Assembly: GCA_025499705.1 (NCBI GenBank)
Contig: JAFMVE010000002.1
Coordinates: forward strand, 62,001-126,000
Length of the DNA stretch: 64,000 bases
Source of the DNA: Carboxylicivirga caseinilyticus
GTDB lineage: Bacteria > Bacteroidota > Bacteroidia > Bacteroidales > Marinilabiliaceae
Reading direction: 5' to 3'
The notes below the pieces were generated by a model. It had not been told where the DNA came from. It did no database searches and worked only from the letters and a program-made list of their open reading frames with translations. Shown in pieces: positions 26,243 to 34,579 of the stretch. Numbering within the stretch: the stretch's first letter is position 1; each line of letters opens with the position of its first letter. Made by a program: the position numbers and the translations under genes.

Positions 26243-27634
26243 TTATCCTTTTCTTCTTCTGGTACCTTTATTCAAATCCTTTTCGATAGATTCAATCATC
26301 ATACCGGCAATATCTTTGCTTGTAGCCCCTTCGATACCTTCCAAACCTGGCGAAGAGTTTACTTCAAGTAATAATGGTCCATTTTCACCACGTATAATAT
26401 CAACCCCGGCCACTTTCAAATTCATTGTCTTAGCCGCTAAAATGGCAATCTTTCTCTCTTCAGGTGTAATTTTAACCAGTTGAGCTGAGCCACCCATGTG
26501 GATATTCGCCCTGAATTCACCAGGAGCAGCAGTTCGCATTATACTTGCCACCACCTTTCCATTGATGACAAAACAGCGGATATCTTTTCCATTGGCTTCT
26601 TTAATAAATTCCTGAACAAGAATATTTGCCCGCAAACTTTTAAAAGCATTAATCAAACTCTCGGCAGCTTTTTTGGTCTCAGCTAAAACAACTCCTTTCC
26701 CTTGTGTTCCTTCCAGTAATTTTACGATTAACGGAGCACCACCCACCATCTTGATCAAATCATTAGTATCAAGCGGTGAATTGGCAAAACCTGTTGTTGG
26801 AATAGGCAGTCCACTATTAATTAATAATTGTAAGGAGTACAACTTATCTCTTGAAGATGCAATGGCTGAAGCTGAGTTTTGAGCGTAAACACCAATGGCT
26901 TCAAAGTGACGTGTTAAGGCACAACCATAAAAAGTCATACTTGGCCGAATGCGTGGAATAATGGCATCAAACTGATTTAACAACCTGCCACCTCTATAAT
27001 GCATTTCCGGATTTTTCCCATCGAGTTTTATATAGCAATCCTTAATATTGATAAACTCCATGTTATGGCCTCGCTCCTCACCAGCTTCAATAATTCGTCG
27101 ATTACTATATAGCTCTGGATTGCTTGCCAATACACCAATATTAAGTCCTGAAGGTTTTTTTCTTTGTGTTGAATAATAAGAAGATAAAACTTCCTGAGAA
27201 GGAATCCCTAATAAACAAGATGCCTCAGGATCTACCAACATGATACCTGCCATTGCCTGACGGCCTAACAACATACGATATCCCATCGATATTCTGTTGG
27301 TTAAAGTTACTTCAATATCCCATGAAGATTCTGCAATATTTATGGTAGTGCGAATTACATAACGCAGCTCACCCAATCCGCTCGAACTTTTAATTCTTCT
27401 TTTATCAATGACTGGCGCTTCACAATATACTGTTGTTCTACCATCATTCTGTAATGGATGAACTTCAAAACTCACCCAGGATTCACCATTTTTCTTAAAT
27501 GGCATTATATTCACTGCATGCAATGCAGATGTTTTTGCGCCTGAATCAACACGAATATTAATAGCCGGTATATTCAGCTGAGGTAACGAACACCATTCTT
27601 CACTTCCAATAACAATTTTTTCAGCACTCTTCAT
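26243..27634 (-). CDS. RimK-type alpha-L-glutamate ligase with N-terminal retropepsin-like domain
   Basis: 463 residues. Residues 1-155 match the RimB/DUF785 retropepsin-like (so-called ATP-dependent zinc protease) domain: [12 protein letters not shown] with Asp30 in a DSG motif and MLLGRQAM. Residues 163-455 are a full RimK ligase: [71 protein letters not shown] and [14 protein letters not shown]. In Pseudomonas the protease and ligase are separate proteins acting on ribosomal S6; here they are fused. It is the first gene of a two-gene operon with the GNAT-RLAN-ATP-grasp protein. Confidence 0.85.
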   Translation of the reverse strand: MKSAEKIVIGSEEWCSLPQLNIPAINIRVDSGAKTSALHAVNIMPFKKNGESWVSFEVHPLQNDGRTTVYCEAPVIDKRRIKSSSGLGELRYVIRTTINIAESSWDIEVTLTNRISMGYRMLLGRQAMAGIMLVDPEASCLLGIPSQEVLSSYYSTQRKKPSGLNIGVLASNPELYSNRRIIEAGEERGHNMEFINIKDCYIKLDGKNPEMHYRGGRLLNQFDAIIPRIRPSMTFYGCALTRHFEAIGVYAQNSASAIASSRDKLYSLQLLINSGLPIPTTGFANSPLDTNDLIKMVGGAPLIVKLLEGTQGKGVVLAETKKAAESLINAFKSLRANILVQEFIKEANGKDIRCFVINGKVVASIMRTAAPGEFRANIHMGGSAQLVKITPEERKIAILAAKTMNLKVAGVDIIRGENGPLLLEVNSSPGLEGIEGATSKDIAGMMIESIEKDLNKGTRRRKG

Positions 27635-27861
27635 TCTTTATATATTACTAATAAATAAAGTTTTACAATAGATATTCTTTTGTTTTTTTGCAAGCTAAAG
27701 GAATAAAATAATCCTTTAATATTTTTCATTTAAATTGAAATATTTCAATTTTTTTTCAATTAATTAAAATCTGTTAATTATACTTGTATACGATTAACAT
27801 AAAGATCAAATTTTCAGATATAAAATCCAATTATTCGAAACAACCTTCAACTTTAATCTTC

Positions 27862-30033
27862 ATGAAAACAATCACCTTCCTCTTGATTACATTATTATTA
27901 GCAAGTTCTTGTACGAATAGGAAAAAAACTAAAGATCTTTTCCCGGAAATTTTACCTGAGGCACCAATTGCAGAGAAACATGATTCGGTTTTAACCATTC
28001 ACGAGCATTCCAGAATTGATCCTTATTTCTGGATGAGATTGAGCGATGAACAAAAAAACGCAGAAAATAAGGATGCGCAAACTCAAAAAGTTTTACAATA
28101 CCTCGAAGCTGAGAATATTTATTTGGATACAGCCATGTACAAAACAAAGGAGCTTCAGTCAAAACTTTATAATGAAATTGTTGGTCGTATCAAACAAGAT
28201 GATGAATCAGTTCCATATTTCAAAAATGGATATTGGTACTATAGTAAATATAGCGATAAACAGGAATACCCTGCATACTTTAGAAAAAAAGAGTCACTTG
28301 AAAACCCCGAAGAAATTTTATTAGACGTTAATCAGCTAGCAAAAGGACATGATTATTATGCAGTTGGTTCTATGGAAGTAAGTCCGGATAATAAAATACT
28401 TGCTTTTTGTGAAGATACTATTAGCAGAAGAATTTACACTTATCGTTTCCTGGATCTTGAAACGGGTAAATTTTTGGATGATAACTTGTACAATTGCGAA
28501 CCAGGTGGAGCATGGGCCAACGATAATCAAACGTTTTTTTATACCACTAAAAACAAAATTTCTCTTCTTAGTGAAAAAGTTTGGCGACATAAACTCGAAA
28601 CATCTAATGACAAGGATGTAATGGTTTATCATGAAGAAGATCCATCCTATTACATCGGAGTATATAAATCAAAGTCTGATAAGTATATCATTATCTATAA
28701 TAACAGTACATTAATCTCTGATTACCAAATTCTGAAAGCTGATAATCCGGATGGAGAATTTAAACAATTCACTCCACGTGCCGGAGCTCATGAATACAGT
28801 ATTGAACATTATGAGGATAAATTCTATGTACTTACGAATTATGATGCTGTAAACTTCCGATTGATGGAGACTCCGGTTAATGCCACTTCTATTGAAAACT
28901 GGAAAGAAGTGATCCCTCATCGTGAAGATGTATTGATAACTGATATTGAAGCATTTAAAAAATACCTGGTTATTAGTGAACGCTCCAATGCTTTAACTCA
29001 TTTGCGCATCATCAATCAGGAAACAAAAAAAGAACATTACCTTGATTTTGGAGAACCGGTATATGTATCTTTCATAGGAACAAACACTGAATTCGACACT
29101 GATATTTTAAGATATGGCTACAGCTCATTAACGACTCCGGTATCGACCATCGACTACAACATGAACGATAAAACAAAAGATATAAAAAAGGTACAGGAAG
29201 TTGTCGGCGGTCATAATCCTGATAATTATGTAACCGAACGCCTTTGGGCAACTGCTCGCGATGGTAAAAAGATACCTGTTAGCATCGTTTACAAAAAAGG
29301 ATTAAAGAAAGACGGACACACTCCATTACTATTATATGGTTATGGTTCATATGGCAACACCATTGAACCCTGGTTCAATTCAACCAGATTGAGTTTATTG
29401 GACAGGGGTTTTGTTTATGCCATAGCTCATATCCGTGGAAGTCAGGCCATGGGTCGTCAATGGTATGAGGATGGTAAAATGATGAACAAAATCAACACCT
29501 TCACCGATTTCATTGATGTTGGTCATCATCTTGTCAAAGAAAATTACTCTTCTCCACACCATTTGTATGCCTTGGGTGGCAGTGCTGGTGGATTACTGAT
29601 GGGAGCTATTGCAAATATGGAACCTGAACTTTTCAATGGAATCATTGCAGCGGTGCCTTTTGTTGATGTGGTTTCAACCATGCTCGACGAAACTATACCT
29701 CTTACAACCAATGAATTTGATGAGTGGGGAAACCCAAAGAACAAAAAATCATATGACTACATGTTATCTTATTCGCCATACGATAATGTGGAAGCGAAAG
29801 ATTATCCAAACATGATGGTTACAACCGGACTGTTCGATTCTCAGGTTCAATATTGGGAACCCGCCAAATGGGTAGCCAAACTTAGAGCAACCAAGACTGA
29901 TGATAATTTACTGGTTATGCATACCAATATGGAAGCAGGCCATGGTGGTGCTTCAGGCAGATTTAAGCGATATAAAGAAACAGCATTGGAATATGCCTTT
30001 TTATTAATGCTGGAAAGTAAAAAAGGGGAATGA
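27862..30033 (+). CDS. ptrB: Oligopeptidase B-type prolyl oligopeptidase (S9A), lipoprotein
   Basis: The start is set at ATG 27862, giving a lipoprotein signal ending LLLASSC; the upstream in-frame start lacks one. An N-terminal beta-propeller (about 60-440) begins with HSRIDPYFWMRL. The catalytic alpha/beta-hydrolase domain has YGYGSYGNTIEPWF, LYALGGSAGGLLMGA (nucleophile Ser), FDSQVQYWEPAKW (Asp) and EAGHGGASGRF (His). Oligopeptidase B cleaves short peptides after Arg or Lys; a lipid anchor places this one in the periplasm or outer membrane. It is monocistronic, with a terminator downstream. S9A proteases of other specificity cannot be ruled out. Confidence 0.85.
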   Translation: MKTITFLLITLLLASSCTNRKKTKDLFPEILPEAPIAEKHDSVLTIHEHSRIDPYFWMRLSDEQKNAENKDAQTQKVLQYLEAENIYLDTAMYKTKELQSKLYNEIVGRIKQDDESVPYFKNGYWYYSKYSDKQEYPAYFRKKESLENPEEILLDVNQLAKGHDYYAVGSMEVSPDNKILAFCEDTISRRIYTYRFLDLETGKFLDDNLYNCEPGGAWANDNQTFFYTTKNKISLLSEKVWRHKLETSNDKDVMVYHEEDPSYYIGVYKSKSDKYIIIYNNSTLISDYQILKADNPDGEFKQFTPRAGAHEYSIEHYEDKFYVLTNYDAVNFRLMETPVNATSIENWKEVIPHREDVLITDIEAFKKYLVISERSNALTHLRIINQETKKEHYLDFGEPVYVSFIGTNTEFDTDILRYGYSSLTTPVSTIDYNMNDKTKDIKKVQEVVGGHNPDNYVTERLWATARDGKKIPVSIVYKKGLKKDGHTPLLLYGYGSYGNTIEPWFNSTRLSLLDRGFVYAIAHIRGSQAMGRQWYEDGKMMNKINTFTDFIDVGHHLVKENYSSPHHLYALGGSAGGLLMGAIANMEPELFNGIIAAVPFVDVVSTMLDETIPLTTNEFDEWGNPKNKKSYDYMLSYSPYDNVEAKDYPNMMVTTGLFDSQVQYWEPAKWVAKLRATKTDDNLLVMHTNMEAGHGGASGRFKRYKETALEYAFLLMLESKKGE

Positions 30034-30085
30034 TAGATAGATTCTGATTAAAGATCGCTCGACCAGGAGCAGAAATTGGAATCAC

Positions 30086-30111
30086 AGGGGCTGAATATTC
30101 AGTCCCTTTTT
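30086..30111 (+). terminator. Terminator of the oligopeptidase B gene
   Basis: AGGGGCTGAAT (30086-30096) directly followed by ATTCAGTCCCT (30097-30107), one G-T pair, then a T-run to 30111. It lies 53 bases after the stop codon. Confidence 0.75.
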
Positions 30112-30244
30112 GTTGAAGTGTTTACTGTATAATTTGAATGCATAAAAATAAAAAACATTTAATTGTTGATTTTCTGTCATTTAAACGTATTCTCACAAGA
30201 TTCAACTAAAATTATAGTCGAAAATATTTCGTTTCTTCAAATTA

Positions 30245-30273
30245 AACTGTAAGTTTGAACTATAAATACAGTT
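30245..30273 (+). promoter_or_regulatory. Promoter box within a dyad, candidate BlaI operator
   Basis: AACTGTA (30245-30251) and TACAGTT (30267-30273) form perfect 7-bp arms around a 15-bp spacer. The exact -7 consensus TAAGTTTG (30250-30257) lies inside. A repressor bound here would block transcription. BlaI-family repressors bind TACA/TGTA-type dyads, and a blaI-like gene lies 1.5 kb downstream, so autoregulation is plausible but inferred. Confidence 0.45.
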
Positions 30274-30330
30274 GAAATATTTTTTTGGTTGATATGGGTT
30301 ATAATCTGAAATTTATTTGACTGAATTTTA

Positions 30331-30418
30331 TTAAGCAACAAGAATATCTTGCTCCCTGGTACAACCCGGGTAAGGGACATGATGACAGCTGAATCGTGAA
30401 AGATGTTCAGTTGCTTAA
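30331..30418 (+). ncRNA. Structured 5' leader element, three-way junction, class unknown
   Basis: Outer stem P1 pairs TTAAGCAAC (30331-30339) with GTTGCTTAA (30410-30418), then GAATATCTT (30342-30350) with AAGATGTTC (30400-30408): 18 pairs broken by one 2x1 internal loop. Inside, P2 is CCTGG (30355-30359) with CCGGG (30366-30370), and P3 is CATGAT (30378-30383) with ATCGTG (30393-30398). P2 also has an alternative fold, TCCCT (30353-30357) with AGGGA (30373-30377), which excludes the first; this is riboswitch-like. It ends 37 bases before the BlaR1-like start. I do not recognise a known riboswitch or ribozyme class. Confidence 0.45.
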
Positions 30419-30455
30419 TTTAAAATGATAATTATCCAATTGAAACTTGCACGAT

Positions 30456-31736
30456 ATGCACGCAGTGATTAATTATTTGGTTGAGTCTTCGATTTTTTTA
30501 GGTATCATATCAGGCATTTATTTTGCTTTTTTATCCCGCCTGAATACCTTTTCATTTAATCGTTTCTTTTTGTTGTTAAGCCTTGTTTTAACGATGATTA
30601 TCCCATTTCTGACAGTCTCATTAACAATGGAAACAAGCAATACAATTGACTCACAAACCATTGGTTACACCTTAAACGAAATATCGGTTTACCCAACCGA
30701 TGCCCAAAATACCATTGTTTCGTTTATTAGTGGATTGTCAATATTTAAATGGATTTACATTATTGGTCTGATCCTGCTATTTATCCGGTTATTTGTTGCC
30801 TATTACAGGCTAAGTATAATTGGTAAGCAAAATTCAAGTAATCAGCACAATGGTATCAGAGTCATTCAACTGAATAACCCTTATCATGCGTTTTCATTCT
30901 TCAAATGGATATTTATTAATTCATCGCGATATAGCGAAGAGGAACAACAACATGTAATCAACCATGAGAAAGCACACGTAAGCTATTACCACACTTTGGA
31001 TAATATGTTTCTTGAACTGTTTCTCATAACCCAATGGTTTAACCCATTTGCATGGTTAATAAAAAAGGCACTGAAAGAAACCCATGAATTTCAGGCCGAT
31101 CGGTCCGTACTTAAACACGGCGCTTCTGTAGGGCGTTATAAAGCCCTTTTATTATCAGAAGTGTCAGGACATAAAGTACTGGCCGCAAATAATTTTAATG
31201 AATCATTAACCAAGAAAAGATTTAACATGATGTCGAAAAAAACTACTTTAAAAACTAAGATTATATTTCCACTTTTTGCAATTAGCTCATTAATAGCTTC
31301 TGCATTGATTTTTTCATGTAATACCGAGAAGGTTGAGGAGACCTTAGCCACACCAGATGAAGAAAAGGTGGAGATAGTAAACGTTACTGATGAATCGATT
31401 AAGGCAACCGAAGTAACCGGAGAAGTATTTCAGGTTGTTGATGAAATGCCAAAATATCCTGGAGGAGAAAAAGCCTTAAGAACCTTTATTGCGAAAGAAG
31501 TAACATACCCTAAAGAAGCCGAAGAGAACGGAATTCAGGGAAAAGTTTATATCACATTTGTAGTTGCTGCCGATGGATATGTAGGCAATGTAGAAATTGC
31601 AAGAGGCGTTGATCCTTCTTTAGATCAGGAAGCAATTAGAGTTATTGAGAGTCTGCCCCAATGGACACCAGGTAAGCTTGAAGGAAAGAATGTTAATGTC
31701 AGTTTTACTGTTCCCATTAATTTTGCACTACAATAA
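30456..31736 (+). CDS. BlaR1/MecR1-like M56 membrane peptidase with TonB C-terminal domain
   Basis: The start is set at ATG 30456 (a TTG three codons earlier is possible). Four membrane spans, then the M56 zinc-protease site HEKAH (His170, Glu171, His174) with ETHEFQADRSVL further on. A last span (about 268-288) ends in a lipobox-like SALIFSC. The C-terminal 90 residues are a TonB-type domain (PKYPGGEKALRTFI, VTYPKEAEENGIQGKVYI, GVDPSLDQEAIRVIESLPQW). No penicillin-binding sensor is present. In this Bacteroidota class the TonB domain is thought to face the periplasm. It is paired with a BlaI-like repressor gene downstream, which it would cleave or de-repress (family knowledge). Confidence 0.8.
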   Translation: MHAVINYLVESSIFLGIISGIYFAFLSRLNTFSFNRFFLLLSLVLTMIIPFLTVSLTMETSNTIDSQTIGYTLNEISVYPTDAQNTIVSFISGLSIFKWIYIIGLILLFIRLFVAYYRLSIIGKQNSSNQHNGIRVIQLNNPYHAFSFFKWIFINSSRYSEEEQQHVINHEKAHVSYYHTLDNMFLELFLITQWFNPFAWLIKKALKETHEFQADRSVLKHGASVGRYKALLLSEVSGHKVLAANNFNESLTKKRFNMMSKKTTLKTKIIFPLFAISSLIASALIFSCNTEKVEETLATPDEEKVEIVNVTDESIKATEVTGEVFQVVDEMPKYPGGEKALRTFIAKEVTYPKEAEENGIQGKVYITFVVAADGYVGNVEIARGVDPSLDQEAIRVIESLPQWTPGKLEGKNVNVSFTVPINFALQ

Positions 31737-31755
31737 TCAATCATAAAAAATATAA

Positions 31756-31779
31756 GCCCCGACCCATTAAGGTTGGGGC
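31756..31779 (+). terminator. Hairpin between the BlaR1-like and BlaI-like genes
   Basis: GCCCCGACC (31756-31764), loop CATTAA, GGTTGGGGC (31771-31779), with one G-T pair. A-T rich sequence follows but no clean T-run. It may reduce or attenuate transcription into the repressor gene. Confidence 0.45.
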
Positions 31780-31801
31780 ATTAAATAAATAATATCCACA
31801 C

Positions 31802-32185
31802 ATGAAACTTAAAGAATTAACCAAAGCTGAAGAACAAATGATGCATCGAATTTGGCAATTAGGCCGCACTACTGTTAAAGCCATTGTTGAAAAGATGCCT
31901 GATCCAAAGCCTGCTGTTAATACAGTTTCTACCATTGTGCGGTCATTAGCTGATAAAGAATATTTAGGTTTTGAGCAGGTGGGGCGTGGATATGAGTATT
32001 TTCCTATTGTTGAAAAAGCAGAATACCGCAAACAGTTTATGTCGAGAATGATGTCTACCTATTTTCAGGATTCATTTAAAGATCTGGTTTCTTTCTTTGC
32101 GAAAGAAAATAAGATAAAACCAGAAGAGCTGGATGAATTAATTCAAGAGGTGAAACGCGATCTTAAAAAGGAAGAAAATCAATAA
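31802..32185 (+). CDS. BlaI/MecI-family transcriptional repressor
   Basis: 127 residues. A winged helix-turn-helix (about 5-75) of the penicillinase-repressor family: LTKAEEQMMHRIWQLGRTTVKAIVEKMP and NTVSTIVRSLADKEYLGFEQVGRGYEYFP. The C-terminal half is the dimerisation region (FVSFFAKENKIKPEELDEL type). In classical bla systems the repressor is upstream of or before the sensor; here the order is sensor, hairpin, repressor. It would repress its own locus, and a candidate dyad overlaps the promoter at 30245-30273. Other targets are not visible in this window. Confidence 0.85.
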   Translation: MKLKELTKAEEQMMHRIWQLGRTTVKAIVEKMPDPKPAVNTVSTIVRSLADKEYLGFEQVGRGYEYFPIVEKAEYRKQFMSRMMSTYFQDSFKDLVSFFAKENKIKPEELDELIQEVKRDLKKEENQ

Positions 32186-32266
32186 CTAAATTGGTTCTGT
32201 TAATCAATTATAAACCATACGGAATAAGATAATAGCTATATTTATTGCAAATTAAAATAGCTATTG

Positions 32267-32650
32267 ATGTACTGCCCCAGATGTAATACCACTTTAGAAG
32301 AAAAAAACATTAATGATCTATCCGGATCAATTCAGGTTGATACCTGTCCTTCGTGCGGAGGAACCTGGTTTGATAAAGGAGAACTGGAACAAATTGAGAA
32401 TGTGGTTGAGCTTTCAATCATTGAAATTAGAAATATCCCCAAAAAGAAAGAACAGCTGGAAAAATTAAAATGTCCCGACTGTAATCTTCATCCAACCCTC
32501 TCAAAACATGCTCATCAGAGGGATAAGAAGGTAATTTTTGATTACTGCGAAATATGCCATGGAATCTGGCTTGACAGAGGCGAACTGGAAGCAATTCAAA
32601 AAGACAACTTGTTAAAAACAATCAGCACTCTGTTCAAAAAAATGATCTGA
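32267..32650 (+). CDS. Double zf-TFIIB zinc-ribbon protein
   Basis: 127 residues from ATG 32267 (a TTG one codon earlier is less likely). Two TFIIB-like zinc ribbons: CPRC...CPSCGGTWFDKGELE at the N-terminus and CPDC...CEICHGIWLDRGELE in the C-terminal half, each with four Cys. Such proteins are widespread, small and of unknown function. The Ogt-type alkyltransferase gene starts 28 bases later, so the two may be co-transcribed. Confidence 0.75.
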   Translation: MYCPRCNTTLEEKNINDLSGSIQVDTCPSCGGTWFDKGELEQIENVVELSIIEIRNIPKKKEQLEKLKCPDCNLHPTLSKHAHQRDKKVIFDYCEICHGIWLDRGELEAIQKDNLLKTISTLFKKMI

Positions 32651-32678
32651 TTACTGAAATACGAAGCTCATAAATACC

Positions 32679-33215
32679 TTGAATACTATATCCGTTCAAT
32701 ATTACAAAAGCCCGGTTGGTGAATTGATCATTGGTGATTACAATAACCGATTGTGTCTCTGCGATTGGCACTTTCGTAAAATGAGAGAATCGATTGACAA
32801 GAGAATTAAAGGAGTGTTAAACGCTGAATTTAAGGAACAAAATACAGACCTTATTGCTTCAACCATTCTTCAGTTGGAGGAATATTTCGCGAAAGATCGA
32901 ATCACATTTGATCTTCCAATTGAATTTGCGGGAACAAGTTTTCAAAAATCAGTTTGGGAAACCTTGCAAACCATTCCATACGGACAAACAGAAACTTACC
33001 TTGGTTTATCCAGACGATTGGGAAATGAAAAAGCCATCAGGGCTGTGGCCAGTGCCAATGGAGCGAATGCCATATCAATAATTATTCCTTGCCATCGCAT
33101 AATAGGTAGTAATGGCGAACTCACAGGATATGCCGGTGGTTTACATGCTAAAAAAAGACTTCTTCAACTGGAGAATGTTTCAAATATTTCTACGCAACAG
33201 CTGGAAATATTTTAA
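32679..33215 (+). CDS. ogt: Methylated-DNA--protein-cysteine S-methyltransferase
   Basis: 178 residues. The suicide DNA-repair enzyme transfers the alkyl group from O6-alkylguanine to its own Cys138 in IIPCHRIIG. Also seen: FQKSVWETLQTIPYGQTETY (helix-turn-helix start), RAVASANGANAISI and the C-terminal GYAGGLHAKKRLLQLE. The start must be TTG 32679: an in-frame TGA lies at 32655 and the next ATG would lose the N-terminal domain. It converges tail-to-tail with the GDH-like gene, with one base between the stops. Confidence 0.9.
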   Translation: MNTISVQYYKSPVGELIIGDYNNRLCLCDWHFRKMRESIDKRIKGVLNAEFKEQNTDLIASTILQLEEYFAKDRITFDLPIEFAGTSFQKSVWETLQTIPYGQTETYLGLSRRLGNEKAIRAVASANGANAISIIIPCHRIIGSNGELTGYAGGLHAKKRLLQLENVSNISTQQLEIF

Positions 33216-33216
33216 A

Positions 33217-34554
33217 CTATACAGCTCCCTGATCAATCATTGCTTCAGTAACCCGGTGAAAGGAAGCAATATTGGCTCCATCCCGATAATTGATACTTCC
33301 ATCTGGTTTTATCCCATGGAGTTTACACATTTGATAAATCCTTTCCATGATATCTTTTAACCGATGATCTACTTCTTTTGGAGTCCATGTCATTTTCATT
33401 GAATTTTGTACTAATTCCAGGGCAGATACCGCAACTCCACCCGCATTGGCAGCTTTACCGGGTGCCAAAACAATTTGATTCGAATCAAAAAACTCCAATG
33501 CTTCTGAATTACAAGGTCTGTCTGCTGCCTCAATAACATATTTACAGCCTCCTTGCATAATCTGACGTGCTTCATTAAGTCCAATCTCATTCTGAATAGC
33601 ACAAGGTATCGCTATATCACAGGGTATTTGCCAGGGTTTTTGATTTTCGTAATACACAACACCAGGGAATTCAATCGAATAAGGTCGAACCAGATCCTGA
33701 GAGGTTGCCCGCAGTTCAACCAGGTAATCCAACTTATCACCTGTTATTCCATCCGGATCATATATAAAACCATCAGGACCCGACAAGGTTACAACTTTAG
33801 CTCCTAATTCAACGGCTTTACGAATTACGCCATATGCCACATTTCCAAATCCTGAGACACATATTGTTTTACCATCAAGACTTTCATTCTGATCTTTAAG
33901 TAATGCCTCTAAGAAATAGATCACTCCAAATCCGGTAGACTCAGCTCGTAAACCTGTCCCTCCCCATTCAGAACCTTTGCCGGTAAAAGTTCCACTATGC
34001 ATATGCGTTAGCTTCTTAAACATTCCAAACATATACCCAATCTCGCGACTACTTACCCCCACATCGTTGCCAGGAATATCCATTTCTGATCCCAGCAGAT
34101 CCCATAATTGCAGCACAAAACTCTGACAAAACCTCATTATCTCACCTTCTGATTTCCCTTTAGGATCGAAATTTGCTCCTCCCATTGCTCCTCCTAAGGC
34201 CAATGATGTAAGACTGTTTTTAAATACCTGTTCAAAAGCAAGCATTTTAACAGTACCTAATGTAAGGGCCGGATGAAAACGCAATCCTCCTTTATACGGC
34301 CCGAGTGCATTGTTATACTGAACCCTGTATCCTCTGTTCACAATCACCTTTCCCTGATCATTCATCCAGGGCACCTTAAACACAAAGACACGATCCGGCT
34401 CCGTTATTCGTTCTAGAATAGCAGCATTATTCAACCTAAAATCATCGCTGATCCGATCTTTAACTGATGTCAGAAAATCTCTGACACTTTGAATAAATTC
34501 AGGTTCTCCGGGATTCTGAATTTCTAAATCAAATAAAAAACGTTCCAGACCCAT
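33217..34554 (-). CDS. Glutamate dehydrogenase paralogue with catalytic Lys replaced by Met
   Basis: 445 residues, full-length hexameric GDH fold. Compared with Clostridium symbiosum GDH numbering, Lys88 (GPYKGG, =K89), Lys112 (FKNSL, =K113) and Asp164 (PGNDVGV, =D165) are present. The catalytic Lys125 in GGGKGG is Met124: ALGGAMGGANFDPKG. The next loop also diverges (DIPGNDVGVSSREIG for DVPAGDIGVGGREIG). The dinucleotide loop GFGNVAYG plus LSGPDGFIYDPDG is of the NAD type. It is probably not an active GDH and might be a regulatory subunit mixing with the true enzymes (inference). It is the last gene of an operon with two receiver/ATP-grasp proteins, 25 bases after the previous stop. Confidence 0.85.
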   Translation of the reverse strand: MGLERFLFDLEIQNPGEPEFIQSVRDFLTSVKDRISDDFRLNNAAILERITEPDRVFVFKVPWMNDQGKVIVNRGYRVQYNNALGPYKGGLRFHPALTLGTVKMLAFEQVFKNSLTSLALGGAMGGANFDPKGKSEGEIMRFCQSFVLQLWDLLGSEMDIPGNDVGVSSREIGYMFGMFKKLTHMHSGTFTGKGSEWGGTGLRAESTGFGVIYFLEALLKDQNESLDGKTICVSGFGNVAYGVIRKAVELGAKVVTLSGPDGFIYDPDGITGDKLDYLVELRATSQDLVRPYSIEFPGVVYYENQKPWQIPCDIAIPCAIQNEIGLNEARQIMQGGCKYVIEAADRPCNSEALEFFDSNQIVLAPGKAANAGGVAVSALELVQNSMKMTWTPKEVDHRLKDIMERIYQMCKLHGIKPDGSINYRDGANIASFHRVTEAMIDQGAV

Positions 34555-34579
34555 TTGCTGTTTCTTTAACGGTTATTTA

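Larger units (their letters stand above)
30034..30455 (+). other. Long intergenic region: terminator, promoter, structured leader
   Basis: 422 bases between the oligopeptidase and the BlaR1-like gene. It holds a terminator (30086-30111), a -7 box TAAGTTTG inside a dyad (30245-30273), and an 88-nt foldable element (30331-30418) that would lie in the leader of the BlaR1-like mRNA. No coding potential seen. Confidence 0.6.

Noticed and set aside
30373-30404. Hammerhead ribozyme in the BlaR1-like leader (TGATGAC ... GTGAAA)
   Set aside because: The conserved core base C3 of CUGANGA is A here and the stems do not fit the hammerhead order.
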